DNA of 64,000 bases. Origin: Tsukamurella pulmonis (GTDB taxonomy: Bacteria > Actinomycetota > Actinomycetes > Mycobacteriales > Mycobacteriaceae). The notes beneath the pieces are model-generated. The model saw only the letters and a list, made by a program, of their open reading frames with translations, had not been told where the DNA came from and did no database searches. A program made the position numbers and the translations under genes. How positions within the stretch are numbered: position 1 is the first letter of the stretch; every line of letters starts with the position of its first letter. Shown piece after piece: positions 1 to 7,106 of this stretch. The DNA lies in the NCBI RefSeq assembly GCF_900103175.1, contig NZ_FNLF01000002.1:2680136-2744135 (forward strand), given 5' to 3'.

Positions 1-82
1 TGCTGGTGGTGGTCATCTGTGGTTTCTCCGAATCTCTGCGGTGGTCATCCGTGAGTGCTGGGGAAGGTCGACCGGTGGGGGT

Positions 83-316
83 CTATGCGCCGCCGGTCAG
101 GCGCGCGGCGAGCGCGGCGGCGTCGGCGGGGTCGAGCCGGTCGGCCTCGGCGTCGATCACGCGCAGTGCGCGGTGGTACGCGAGAGCGGCACGGCACCGG
201 AGCACACGAGAGTCCTGGTCGGACGCGCCTCGGGACTTCAGTCCGGCGAGCTGTGCGGACCAGCTCGAAGCGGGAAGCTCGGCGCTCGGTGCCTCGGGGG
301 CGGTGACTGTTGCCAT
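83..316 (-). CDS. Small hypothetical protein of the integrated element
   Basis: A 77-residue protein that I do not recognise. It starts MATVTAPEAPSAELP and has an Ala/Arg-rich helical C-terminal half with the segment RALRVIDAEADRLDPADAA. It reads in the same direction as the terminase operon, 174 bp downstream of the terminase stop, so it is probably the next gene of the packaging or structural module. There is no signal peptide, membrane segment or known motif. Codon third positions are G/C-rich as in the neighbours, which favours a real gene. An overlapping minus-strand reading frame (45-434) is Arg-rich and looks like a shadow. Confidence 0.55.
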   Translation of the reverse strand: MATVTAPEAPSAELPASSWSAQLAGLKSRGASDQDSRVLRCRAALAYHRALRVIDAEADRLDPADAAALAARLTGGA

Positions 317-490
317 GCGAGTAGTCCACCGAACGGGGGTGCAGCGGCGTTGCGGCGTAGCGCCGTCTGATGCCCCCGACCTGGGCGTTATCCCTGATGG
401 TCGGCGTGCTGGAAATCGTCGTGACCCCGGTCATGACGCCGAGTTCAGATCGTGCCTACCAGGGTAGTCACCGTGTGCTGACCTGGGAGT

Positions 491-1981
491 TCAGCCGATC
501 CGACGGCTGAAGTACGCCTTCCTGGCGTCTCGGTCGCCGGGCACGCCGAGGATCAGTCCCGCGGTCTTCGCGCCGAGCAGGTCGAACGCGATCACGGCGG
601 CGGCCAAGCTGTCCGGTTGGTGCTGCCCGCGCTGCCACCGGAGTGCCTGTTCTTCGAACTTCGGGAGATGACCGGCGACCCGGCACGTGCCCGTCTCCAG
701 GCCTTGCAGCATCGCGCCGCTGCGCGCCAGCGCGTCGCCCATCGCACCGCGGCCCTTCTCGGGCCACATCGTGACCCGGATGTGGTGCGTATCAGGGTGC
801 GCCCGACGGTGCCGTTCGACGGCTTCCGCCAGGATGCGCTCGTAGGTCGCGCGGGCGGTGAACGCCTCGACCGCGATCTCGGACGCGCCGACCTCGATGG
901 CCAGCTCCAGTGCGGTGCGAGCCCATGCGTCGCTGGTCATCGGTGCGCTGCGGTCGGCGATCAGCGCCACGACGCCGTCGGCTGTCGTGCTCGCCGCCAC
1001 GATGCCCGCCGAGTCGCCGCGGCCGCTGTCGGATGGGTCGACGGCGACGATCGCGCGGACGGGATTCGCGGGAGCCGTGGCCATGCGCCAGTCGTCCAGC
1101 CACGAGCGCTGCACCAGGCCGCCCTCGGGCGAGCTGGGCTCGCCCTCATACAGTGACCACCACGCGCGCTCGCCTGCAGTACGCCGCGCGCTGGCGAAGT
1201 GCTCGGCGGTGAATCCCAGAGCGGAGGTCATGGCCTGGCCGGGCTCGCGGCCGAGTGCGTCGGGCACTCCGACCTCGGACACGGCGGGCACGTTCGTACG
1301 TGTCCACAGCTCGGGCTCGTCGGCCAGCAGCGAGCCGATCAGGTCGGCTTCATGCCACCTGGTGCCGACCAGCAAGATGCTCCCGCCGGGGTACACGCGG
1401 GTCGAGTAGGTCGAACGGAACTCGTTCAGCACCCGCTTGCGGTGCGCGGCGGAATCAGCCTCGGCGGCGTCTTTGATCGGGTCGTCGATGATCAGTACAT
1501 GTGCACCGAATCCGGTCGCGCCGGACTGGATGCCGCCAGCGAGTAGTCCACCGCGCCGCCCCTCGATCCGCCATCGGCCGACGCTCGACTTGTCGCTGGC
1601 GATCGAGATGCCCAGCTCCGCGCCGTGCTCCTGGATCAAGGCGCGCACCTCGCGACTGTGGGACTGTGCCAACTCGTCGCTGTAGCTGGTTAGCAGCACC
1701 TCGCGGTCAGGGTCCGAGTGCAGCGCCCAGACCACCGTCCAGACCGAGAGCAACCGCGACTTGCCAGCGCGGGGTGGTGTGCTCACGATGTCGCGGCGAT
1801 CCTCCTCGCGGATGGATCGAACGGCGAGGTCTGACAGCAGGGCGGTGGCGGGCACGATCCGATAGCTGGGATCGAGGCGGCGTGCGAGCTGCGCCGGACC
1901 CGGCGCGGGCACACGGCGGCGCGCGGTGCGCAGCGCGCGGGCGGCGATCAACGTCCGCGTCGGGTCTTTGCGATCGCTCAT
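491..1981 (-). CDS. terL: Phage terminase large subunit
   Basis: DNA-packaging motor ATPase and nuclease, 496 aa. The ATPase domain has a Walker A-like TPPRAGKS (residues 68-75) and a Walker B-like LIIDD (163-167), followed by the coupling-type segment LLVGTRWHEADL. The nuclease half shows VAVDPSD (about 312-318), a VEAF acidic position (about 371-374) and a late FDLL acidic position, as in RNase H-fold terminase nucleases. The frame is open for 77 more codons upstream, but the ATG at 1981 overlaps the preceding stop by 4 bp (ATGA) and begins the alignable sequence, so it is preferred. It is the last gene of a coupled five-gene set. A full packaging ATPase argues for an element that can package DNA itself or derives from a phage. 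Confidence 0.9.
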   Translation of the reverse strand: MSDRKDPTRTLIAARALRTARRRVPAPGPAQLARRLDPSYRIVPATALLSDLAVRSIREEDRRDIVSTPPRAGKSRLLSVWTVVWALHSDPDREVLLTSYSDELAQSHSREVRALIQEHGAELGISIASDKSSVGRWRIEGRRGGLLAGGIQSGATGFGAHVLIIDDPIKDAAEADSAAHRKRVLNEFRSTYSTRVYPGGSILLVGTRWHEADLIGSLLADEPELWTRTNVPAVSEVGVPDALGREPGQAMTSALGFTAEHFASARRTAGERAWWSLYEGEPSSPEGGLVQRSWLDDWRMATAPANPVRAIVAVDPSDSGRGDSAGIVAASTTADGVVALIADRSAPMTSDAWARTALELAIEVGASEIAVEAFTARATYERILAEAVERHRRAHPDTHHIRVTMWPEKGRGAMGDALARSGAMLQGLETGTCRVAGHLPKFEEQALRWQRGQHQPDSLAAAVIAFDLLGAKTAGLILGVPGDRDARKAYFSRRIG

Positions 1982-2169
1982 GACTGGGCCTCGATCCGGG
2001 TCAAGGTGGAGTACACCTGATCTCTGATCAAGTGGTTCGGGGTAGTTCGCATGCGGCAAATGCAGCTGTTGACCAGGGGTGATGATGCCCCGTTCGCCCG
2101 ACCGGAGAGCGATCGGCCAAGCCGGTGGGCCAGCAGTGGGCCAATGACCCCCGGAATCGAGGCGATCAC
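1978..2169 (-). CDS. Small hypothetical protein of the packaging operon
   Basis: 63 aa, not recognised. It begins with GTG and overlaps the upstream gene by 4 bp (GTGA), and its own stop overlaps the terminase ATG by 4 bp (ATGA). That double coupling is the main support that it is translated. The sequence starts MIASIPGVIGPLLAHRLGRS, which could form an amphipathic helix, and has two cysteines in NSCICRM. Function unknown. Its place directly before the large terminase is where phages keep small head or packaging accessory proteins. Confidence 0.6.
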   Translation of the reverse strand: MIASIPGVIGPLLAHRLGRSLSGRANGASSPLVNSCICRMRTTPNHLIRDQVYSTLTRIEAQS

Positions 2170-2483
2170 GGCGCGTCACCGAACAGCACGTCGTCGCCGA
2201 ACCCGCGATCACGCGCCAGCTCAGTGCGCCGCCGCTCGGGTGTGCCGGAGCCGACCGGCCGGGCCAACGAGTTGGGCAACGCGCCGACGACTCCGCTCCG
2301 AGCGCGCATCACCTCGTCGGCCGAGACCCGGACCCGGCGCTGGCTCCCGAAGTCGTGTGGCCCTCGGACGTGCGGAGGTACTTCGTGCTGAGGCTGTGCG
2401 CCGCGGTCCGGGGTCAGATCTACCTCGGCGGGCTCAGGGGTGGGTCGCGCGGTTCGGGCGCGCAGACGGGCGAGCAGGCTCAT
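2166..2483 (-). CDS. Hypothetical protein of the packaging operon
   Basis: 105 aa, not recognised. It starts MSLLARLRARTARPTPEP, is Arg/Pro-rich at the N-terminus and acidic at the end (FGDDVLFGDAP). The reading frame is open for 75 more codons upstream, but that part is an Arg-rich shadow of the preceding gene. The ATG at 2483 overlaps that gene's stop by 4 bp (ATGA), so it is chosen. Its stop overlaps the next gene by GTGA. It is probably a basic structural or packaging accessory protein; this is inferred only from position. Confidence 0.6.
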   Translation of the reverse strand: MSLLARLRARTARPTPEPAEVDLTPDRGAQPQHEVPPHVRGPHDFGSQRRVRVSADEVMRARSGVVGALPNSLARPVGSGTPERRRTELARDRGFGDDVLFGDAP

Positions 2484-2941
2484 TCGGTCACTCCTCGGAG
2501 GTGGGGGCGCGCGGCACGCCACGCGTCGATGACAGCCTGCGCCGCCGCCTCGGCGTCGGCCAGCACGGACTCGGGGAGGTCGGCCAGCTCGTCGTCGGGC
2601 TCGGACTCGGGCTCGACGACGCCGAGCAGCGCGACCGGCTCGGGTGCCGGAGTCGCATCCTCGGGCAACTCGCCGCCGTTCTCGGCCCGAAGGCGCACGC
2701 TCAGCCACTCGCGCAGCTCATCGGAGGTCAGCCCGCCGACCGCGAGGAACTGACGCGTCACGTCGCAATGCAGCTCAAACAGCGGGTCGCCGGGCTCGCC
2801 GACGGTGCCAAACTCGGCGCGCATCATCTCGGTCAGCTCGGACTCCAGCGTCGCGGCGCTTAGGGTTCCGTCGGTGATCGCGGCCTGCACATCGAAGGCT
2901 GAGTTCACGACATCTGCGTCGGTCATGTTTGGCGTACTCAC
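2480..2941 (-). CDS. Acidic hypothetical protein of the packaging operon
   Basis: 153 aa, strongly acidic, not recognised. The N-terminal 75 residues look globular and helical (FDVQAAITDGTLSAATLE; MMRAEFGTVGEPGDPLF). The second half is a Glu/Asp/Pro-rich linker ending in a helix. The GTG at 2941 overlaps the upstream stop by 4 bp (GTGA); an ATG five codons in is an alternative. It lies between the HTH TerS-like gene and the unknown basic protein, so it may be a partner of the terminase complex or a head protein; this is inference from position. Confidence 0.65.
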   Translation of the reverse strand: MSTPNMTDADVVNSAFDVQAAITDGTLSAATLESELTEMMRAEFGTVGEPGDPLFELHCDVTRQFLAVGGLTSDELREWLSVRLRAENGGELPEDATPAPEPVALLGVVEPESEPDDELADLPESVLADAEAAAQAVIDAWRAARPHLRGVTE

Positions 2942-3435
2942 TCGACCACCTCGGCGTCGATCGGTTCGGGTTCGACGGAGGACACCGCCGGGGTTGTTGC
3001 ACGGCGCGCTTCGAGCGCGGCAAGGGCGGCGTCACGCGCTGTGGCGATCGCCTCGACGGGCGACCGTCCGATCGTCACGTCGACCTTCTCCGAGGCGTAC
3101 AGGCCGAAGATCTTCGATGTCTCGGCATCGGCTGCGGTGATCGTCTTCGACAGCGCTGCGACCGCGGCACTGTCGCCGTCGGTCTCGGCGACGGCGAGCT
3201 GGCGGAGAAGACGCTGGAGGGTCACCCGCCGCCGCTCCAGAATGTCCGCCAGCGTGTCCTCGCGCGAAGGTGGAGGGTTGCGCTTGCGGTGGCTGGCGAC
3301 GGCCTGCTGAGCAGCACCCACGGACTTGAACCCGAGCGCCCCTGCGATCTCGCGCCAGGAGTACCCGTGCACGCGCAGGGTGTGCGCTTCCTCGGCTCTC
3401 TCGCGGCTCAGGGCCAGCGGCATCACGTGGGGCAT
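2938..3435 (-). CDS. HTH protein, candidate small terminase subunit
   Basis: 165 aa. Residues about 18-50 form a helix-turn-helix (HTLRVHGYSWREIAGALGF, then a second helix AAQQAVASHR), followed by a long helical stretch with LERRRVTLQRLLRQL and an acidic C-terminus. DNA-binding HTH plus an oligomerising helix is the plan of phage small terminases, and it heads the operon that ends with the large terminase. A frame extends 79 codons further upstream but runs into the iteron array; the ATG at 3435 is the first sensible start. It could instead be a transcriptional regulator of the packaging genes or an iteron-binding protein, since it starts just outside the iteron array. Confidence 0.65.
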   Translation of the reverse strand: MPHVMPLALSRERAEEAHTLRVHGYSWREIAGALGFKSVGAAQQAVASHRKRNPPPSREDTLADILERRRVTLQRLLRQLAVAETDGDSAAVAALSKTITAADAETSKIFGLYASEKVDVTIGRSPVEAIATARDAALAALEARRATTPAVSSVEPEPIDAEVVE

Positions 3436-3628
3436 ACCCGATAAGTACCTGACAACCGTGCAGCCCTCGGCGCGCTCGCGCTCGGCTTGTCCGCAGCGCC
3501 ACACCAGAACGCCACACCAGAACACGGCACGGGGTGCTGAGCTAACGAGAGGGGGTGCCGAGGTGCCGAACCCGCGCCCCAGACGACGGCCCCACCACCG
3601 TCTACGCAGCTCAGCAGCATTTTCCAGC

Positions 3629-3913
3629 GGTGGCCGAGGGGTGGCCAGGGTGGCCAAGGGGTGGCCAAGCAAAACCGCAGGTCAGACAGGGGTGGCCGGG
3701 GTGGCCAGGGGTGGCCGGGGTCGCGCGCTCTCTCTACGCATCAGGGGATTGAAAAAGTAGTTAGTTCTTGTAATAAGTAAGAGGTATGCGAGGGTACTAC
3801 GCGCGGTCGTATTTCCGCGAGCGCGTGGCCACCCCGGCCACCCCTGGCCACCCCTCGCTGACCTGCGGAAACGCTGGCCACCCCTGGCGGCCACCCCTGG
3901 ATTTCTGGCCACC
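3629..3913. repeat. Inverted iteron array around an AT-rich core, candidate replication origin
   Basis: Seven direct copies of GGTGGCC start at 3629, 3640, 3649, 3660, 3691, 3700 and 3710. Six copies in the opposite orientation (GGCCACC) start at 3827, 3836, 3846, 3876, 3889 and 3907. Most are 9-11 bp apart, about one helical turn. A second pair, CCGCAGGTCAG (3675-3685) and CTGACCTGCGG (3858-3868), is also inverted about the same centre. The middle (3746-3790) is by far the most AT-rich stretch of the element (GATTGAAAAAGTAGTTAG). The array lies at the 3' end of the primase/helicase-like gene. Iterons on both sides of an AT-rich melting region next to the replication gene is how SaPI/PICI origins are built. 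No gene is seen here. Confidence 0.7.
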
Positions 3914-3927
3914 CCTCCCGAGCAGGG

Positions 3928-5439
3928 TCACGACTGCCGCAACCGGTAGTAGGTAACGCTCTGACCAGTGGCGTTGGTGTCGCGGCGGAGTTCGATCCGC
4001 TTAGAAGTCTGGAGGGCGAGCTGTGCCTCCTCGAAATGCTGGCGCAGCCGTGAGGACACGGCCTTGCGCACCTCCGACGAGGCGACCCATCCGCCGCGCT
4101 TGCGGAGGAACGATTCGATTCGGTCTGCGGTCGCCGCGATCGCGGCGGCGTCGCGCACAGTGTCCGCGGCTGCGCGGCGGTGTCCATCGAGTTCGCCTTG
4201 CCGTTCGGCGTCCCGCTGCGCTGCGATGCCCGACTCGGCGGCGACGGCTCGACTGGTAGCCGCGGACACGTCAAGAATCGCGGCGGCGAGTTGCCAGTAC
4301 ATCGGTTCTATCGCGGTCCGCCCGTGGAGCACTGCCAGCGCGGCGGCGACCTTCTCCTGGGTGAGGAGCCGATGGCCTGCGAGCGGGTCTCCGCTGCGGC
4401 CGAACGGGTCGAGATCCTTCGCCGCGTCGGCGGCGATGATCTCGGCGGTGATCGACGGGTGCAGGTCGAGCGGGATCAGCTCACGGGCCTCGGGGTTGAA
4501 CGCCAGGTCGTCGTCCGCCCCTTCGGGCACCGAGAACGGGTCGCTGCCAAAGTCCGGCAACTCGATCTCCATCGGCTCCAACGGCTTGTCCGGCGCGGCC
4601 TGGAGCTTGCGTGCCTCGCCCTGCCGTGTCGGTGCCCAGACGAACCGCTGCGGCACACCGTCGCGCTGCGCCTGGTCATTGAGCAGCGCCACGCCGTTGT
4701 CGAACTGAACGCCCGCGGACATGCAGAGGCGGTAGCTATGCATCGGAAGAATCACCCGGCGCTCGGCGTCAGCGTTGGCGAACCCCAACTCCTCGCCCAT
4801 CGCCGCCTTCAGCAGCTCGGGCAGCAGCGTCGAGCCCGACCGGCCAGCGAGCGCGACCAGATGGGCGATGTCCCGGACCCCGAATAGCGCCGCGGTCTTG
4901 TGCCAGCGCATCACAGTCGCGCCACCGCCAAGCGGGGCCTTCCGCGCGGTCGCGAACGTCCGGTTGATCCCCTCGCCGGACCCGAGCGGGACGACCGAGG
5001 GCGTGGGCATGCGAGCACCCTCGCGCGTGAAACGAATCGCCGCCGCAGCGGTCTTGTCGGCGGCCCCCTTGCCGCCGCTGGAGACCCCCACGAGCGCGGT
5101 CAGGAGGTTCAGCGACACCTCGCCGCCGATGATCGGCGGCAACACGACATACGGCGGCACCGCGAGGGTCGTGCGCTGAAGCACGCCGAGCAGCGTCGCC
5201 CAGTGCCCGGCTCGTCGCGCGTCAGCGAACGAGCGGACATGCGCGAGCGTCGGGCTCGCGTCGAACACGTCGGCGCGCTCCTGCATCACCTGGCGAAGGG
5301 CCTCCGTCGCGGCGGCGGCTTCGGTAGCCCCGGTGCGCGCAGCGCCGATCGACTCAGCCGCGTCACCCGCGACATGGCGATACGCCGCCTGCTCGTCTCC
5401 CGCATCGCCGCTGGTCGAGGTATTCTCGGCTTGGGACAT
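3928..5439 (-). CDS. Primase/helicase-like replication protein (DUF3987-type)
   Basis: 503 aa. The central region resembles AAA-type ATPases of phage and plasmid primase-helicase proteins: after a hydrophobic strand comes GVSSGGKGAADKT (118-130), a degenerate Walker A loop in which GKGA replaces GKS/T. Conserved-looking blocks follow (LVALAGRSGSTLLPELL; RRVILPMHSYRLCMSAGVQ). The C-terminal 60 residues form a winged helix (FLRKRGGWVASSEVRKAV) of the type used to bind origin repeats. A good RBS (AGGGAG) precedes the ATG. The iteron array lies just past its stop. Likely role: initiator or helicase for replication of the excised element. Whether the altered P-loop hydrolyses ATP is open. Confidence 0.65.
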   Translation of the reverse strand: MSQAENTSTSGDAGDEQAAYRHVAGDAAESIGAARTGATEAAAATEALRQVMQERADVFDASPTLAHVRSFADARRAGHWATLLGVLQRTTLAVPPYVVLPPIIGGEVSLNLLTALVGVSSGGKGAADKTAAAAIRFTREGARMPTPSVVPLGSGEGINRTFATARKAPLGGGATVMRWHKTAALFGVRDIAHLVALAGRSGSTLLPELLKAAMGEELGFANADAERRVILPMHSYRLCMSAGVQFDNGVALLNDQAQRDGVPQRFVWAPTRQGEARKLQAAPDKPLEPMEIELPDFGSDPFSVPEGADDDLAFNPEARELIPLDLHPSITAEIIAADAAKDLDPFGRSGDPLAGHRLLTQEKVAAALAVLHGRTAIEPMYWQLAAAILDVSAATSRAVAAESGIAAQRDAERQGELDGHRRAAADTVRDAAAIAATADRIESFLRKRGGWVASSEVRKAVSSRLRQHFEEAQLALQTSKRIELRRDTNATGQSVTYYRLRQS

Positions 5440-5469
5440 TGGTCGTGCTCCCTATCTGTGGTTTGGATG

Positions 5470-5499
5470 ACGCCCCCGCGAACCGTGACGCGGGGGCGT
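5470..5499. terminator. GC-rich hairpin upstream of the primase-like gene
   Basis: ACGCCCCCGCG (5470-5480) and CGCGGGGGCGT (5489-5499) form an 11-bp perfect stem with an 8-nt loop. There is no U-run, as is common for actinobacterial terminators. It lies between the ART-like gene and the primase-like gene, so it could end the early transcript or act as an attenuator. Confidence 0.45.
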
Positions 5500-5565
5500 T
5501 GTCGTGTCTGGTGGTCGCCCGGTGGAAGCGAAATACCTATGAGGGTGGTGCTTTTGATGGGCACG

Positions 5566-5615
5566 CCTCAGCGGCGGTGACCCGGTGCGTAACCGGACGA
5601 TCACCGCCGCTGAGG
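5566..5615. repeat. Perfect 15-bp inverted repeat with nested hairpin
   Basis: CCTCAGCGGCGGTGA (5566-5580) is an exact inverted copy of 5601-5615. Inside it, CCGGT (5582-5586) pairs with ACCGG (5592-5596). No gene covers it. It lies 37 bp past the stop of the ART-like gene, so it may be that gene's terminator, an operator, or an origin- or packaging-related structure. Confidence 0.5.
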
Positions 5616-5652
5616 GTGTGTTGGGGGCTGGAGAAGGCCCCCGGCCAGAGGG

Positions 5653-6213
5653 TCAGTGGCTCAGGCATACGTCGGAGAGCCCGGCGGGGTCCACCACGTA
5701 CTCCGACTCTCCCCGCCCGACCTCGGGGCCGATGTAGGCCAACAGGTGCTTCGGATCGACTGTGGCCGTGTACACAGCGCCTGCCGGTTGGCCCCTGAGC
5801 CCGTCGAATGCGAACGCCCTCGCGATCTCGCAGTCGGTCGTCCAGGACATCCCGTAGCGGCCGTCCTCCGTGCATCCCCGGTAGAGCTGAATGGGCTCCG
5901 TCGGCAGCGGAGCGCGACTGCCGTCGTGGGTGTAGCCGTTCCGCTTGAACATCCTCACCCACATGCTCGGCGGATCGTATGTGCGCTCCGGATATTCCGC
6001 ACCGCACCACGCACTGGCCGCGATCCCCGCCATGTCCGGGGCTCTGAGATCGACGACCCCGCCGAAGTGAAAGTCGAACAGCAGGGCCGGACCGTTGTTG
6101 CGTCCCACCCAAATCAGGCAGAGATCGAAGTCGGCACGGCTGCACCGGGAGGTGCCGCCCCACCGGTAGCCGAGGTCGTCCTCGTAGAGGCCGAGTTCCA
6201 TCGCCGTCGTCAT
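5653..6213 (-). CDS. ADP-ribosyltransferase-like protein (R-S-E type), putative effector
   Basis: 186 aa, no close family recognised. The C-terminal half shows the three spaced motifs of the arginine-type (R-S-E) ADP-ribosyltransferase fold: LYRG with Arg112; SWTTD at 123-127, followed by helix CEIARAFAF; then strand AVYTATVDP and ESEYVVDP with the pair Glu169-x-Glu171. The N-terminal 100 residues are aromatic-rich (YRWGG, CLIWVGRNN) and could be a substrate or partner domain. No signal peptide. The gene starts 4 bp after the excisionase-like stop, so it is co-transcribed with element control genes. It could modify a host or competing-phage target, or be a toxin. The function is inference from motifs only. 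Confidence 0.5.
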   Translation of the reverse strand: MTTAMELGLYEDDLGYRWGGTSRCSRADFDLCLIWVGRNNGPALLFDFHFGGVVDLRAPDMAGIAASAWCGAEYPERTYDPPSMWVRMFKRNGYTHDGSRAPLPTEPIQLYRGCTEDGRYGMSWTTDCEIARAFAFDGLRGQPAGAVYTATVDPKHLLAYIGPEVGRGESEYVVDPAGLSDVCLSH

Positions 6214-6217
6214 GGCG

Positions 6218-6436
6218 CTATGCCTCTACGCCGAGCATTGCCCTGAGCGCCGCGGTCGGGACCAGGCGACGCCCACCGAGCGCGATGCTCGGCAACTCGC
6301 CGCGGTCTGCGAGCGAGTACGCGTTGGCCCTAGAAATGCCGAGGATCTCGCCAGCGCGAGGGATGGAGATTGCTGCGCGAGAGCGCAATTCGTCGATGTC
6401 GGAGGTCGTGGATGGGTTGGTCTGTGTGGTGGTCAT
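6218..6436 (-). CDS. xis: Excisionase-family small HTH protein
   Basis: 72 aa. The core AISIPRAGEILGISRANAYSLADRGELPSI is a winged-helix HTH of the excisionase/MerR-like family: the first helix is followed by the recognition helix RANAYSLADRG, then the wing (ALGGRRLVP) that supplies the conserved basic turn. It is probably the directionality factor for the integrase encoded divergently, and may also repress the shared promoter region. The ATG at 6436 is chosen over an upstream ATG at 6472 because a -10-like GATATT ends exactly 6 nt before it, suggesting a leaderless mRNA. Confidence 0.8.
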   Translation of the reverse strand: MTTTQTNPSTTSDIDELRSRAAISIPRAGEILGISRANAYSLADRGELPSIALGGRRLVPTAALRAMLGVEA

Positions 6437-6442
6437 GAATCC

Positions 6443-6471
6443 AATATCGCCGATCAGCGTGACAAAGTCCA
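6443..6471 (-). promoter_or_regulatory. Candidate promoter for the excisionase-like gene
   Basis: Minus-strand -35 TGGACT (6471-6466), 17-nt spacer, -10 GATATT (6448-6443). The expected start point falls on the A of the ATG at 6436. It overlaps the divergent plus-strand promoter, so one protein could control both. Confidence 0.4.
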
Positions 6472-6488
6472 TGTCATTCGCTTATCAT
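6459..6488 (+). promoter_or_regulatory. Strong sigma-A-type promoter for the integrase-side genes
   Basis: -35 GTGACA (6459-6464), 18-nt spacer, -10 TATCAT (6483-6488); each hexamer has one mismatch to consensus. Transcription would start at 6495, the first base of the GTG start codon, giving a leaderless mRNA. Confidence 0.6.
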
Positions 6489-6494
6489 TTTGTC

Positions 6495-7070
6495 GTGGAC
6501 ATTGATAACCCCTACGACGACACCCCGATCCCGGGTGACGTGATGGCTGCCGACATCCGCCGCGTCTCGGGCGAGAAGGGCAGCGCGGACGGCTTGATCG
6601 AGATCCCGCTGTTCGGTCACGCGCACCGCTACCAGGTGCGTGTCGATCTCTCCGGCCCAGCGCCGCGCCTGGTCGAGCTGCGGATGATCGCCGACTCGCC
6701 CGAGCAGGAGATCACGCCCGCCGCACTGCGCGGGGTTCCTGCGCGGCGACTGACGAAGGCGGCGGCGCGGTTCATCACTCAGGGTGAACACGGAATTGCC
6801 ACGCCCGATCAGCTTGAAGACGCGACGGTCGTCGACCGGCCGGACCTCGACCCGATCAGTCGCCGTAACAGTGTCGGCCGCCGCAATCTCGATGACGCGC
6901 ACTACCGCCAGGTCGCGCGGCTGATGGTCACGGCCCGCGAGATGGGCGAGATTCCACGCGAGCACGTCGCGCAGCAGCTCGGCGGGGTGCCACTTCCGAC
7001 CCTGGACCGATGGGTGCGCGAGGCCAAGAAGCGCGGCTTCCTCGCGCGCGACTGGGCGACCCGATCCTGA
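6495..7070 (+). CDS. Hypothetical protein with C-terminal HTH-like region, upstream of integrase
   Basis: 191 aa, not recognised by name. It begins MDIDNPYDDTPIPGDVMAAD (GTG start). The first part looks like a small beta-rich domain (IEIPLFGHAHRYQVRVDL). The last third (VARLMVTAREMGEIPREHVAQ, then GVPLPTLDRWVREAKKRGFL) is a HTH of the kind seen in phage DNA-binding proteins that read one wing per repeat. It lies 36 bp before the integrase in the same direction and is probably co-transcribed. The GTG at 6495 is preferred to the ATG at 6471 because the promoter places the mRNA start exactly there. Confidence 0.7.
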   Translation: MDIDNPYDDTPIPGDVMAADIRRVSGEKGSADGLIEIPLFGHAHRYQVRVDLSGPAPRLVELRMIADSPEQEITPAALRGVPARRLTKAAARFITQGEHGIATPDQLEDATVVDRPDLDPISRRNSVGRRNLDDAHYRQVARLMVTAREMGEIPREHVAQQLGGVPLPTLDRWVREAKKRGFLARDWATRS

Positions 7071-7106
7071 CCACCTGACACGCCACCACGACAGGACACA
7101 CACGAC

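Noticed and set aside
45-434. 129-residue minus-strand frame overlapping the 83-316 gene
   Set aside because: It is dominated by Arg runs typical of a shadow frame; the 77-residue frame has a more natural composition.
3629-3913. Iteron region as a CRISPR array or host terminator
   Set aside because: Repeat units are 7-9 bp, in two orientations, with no uniform spacers; this is not CRISPR-like, and far too many copies for a terminator.
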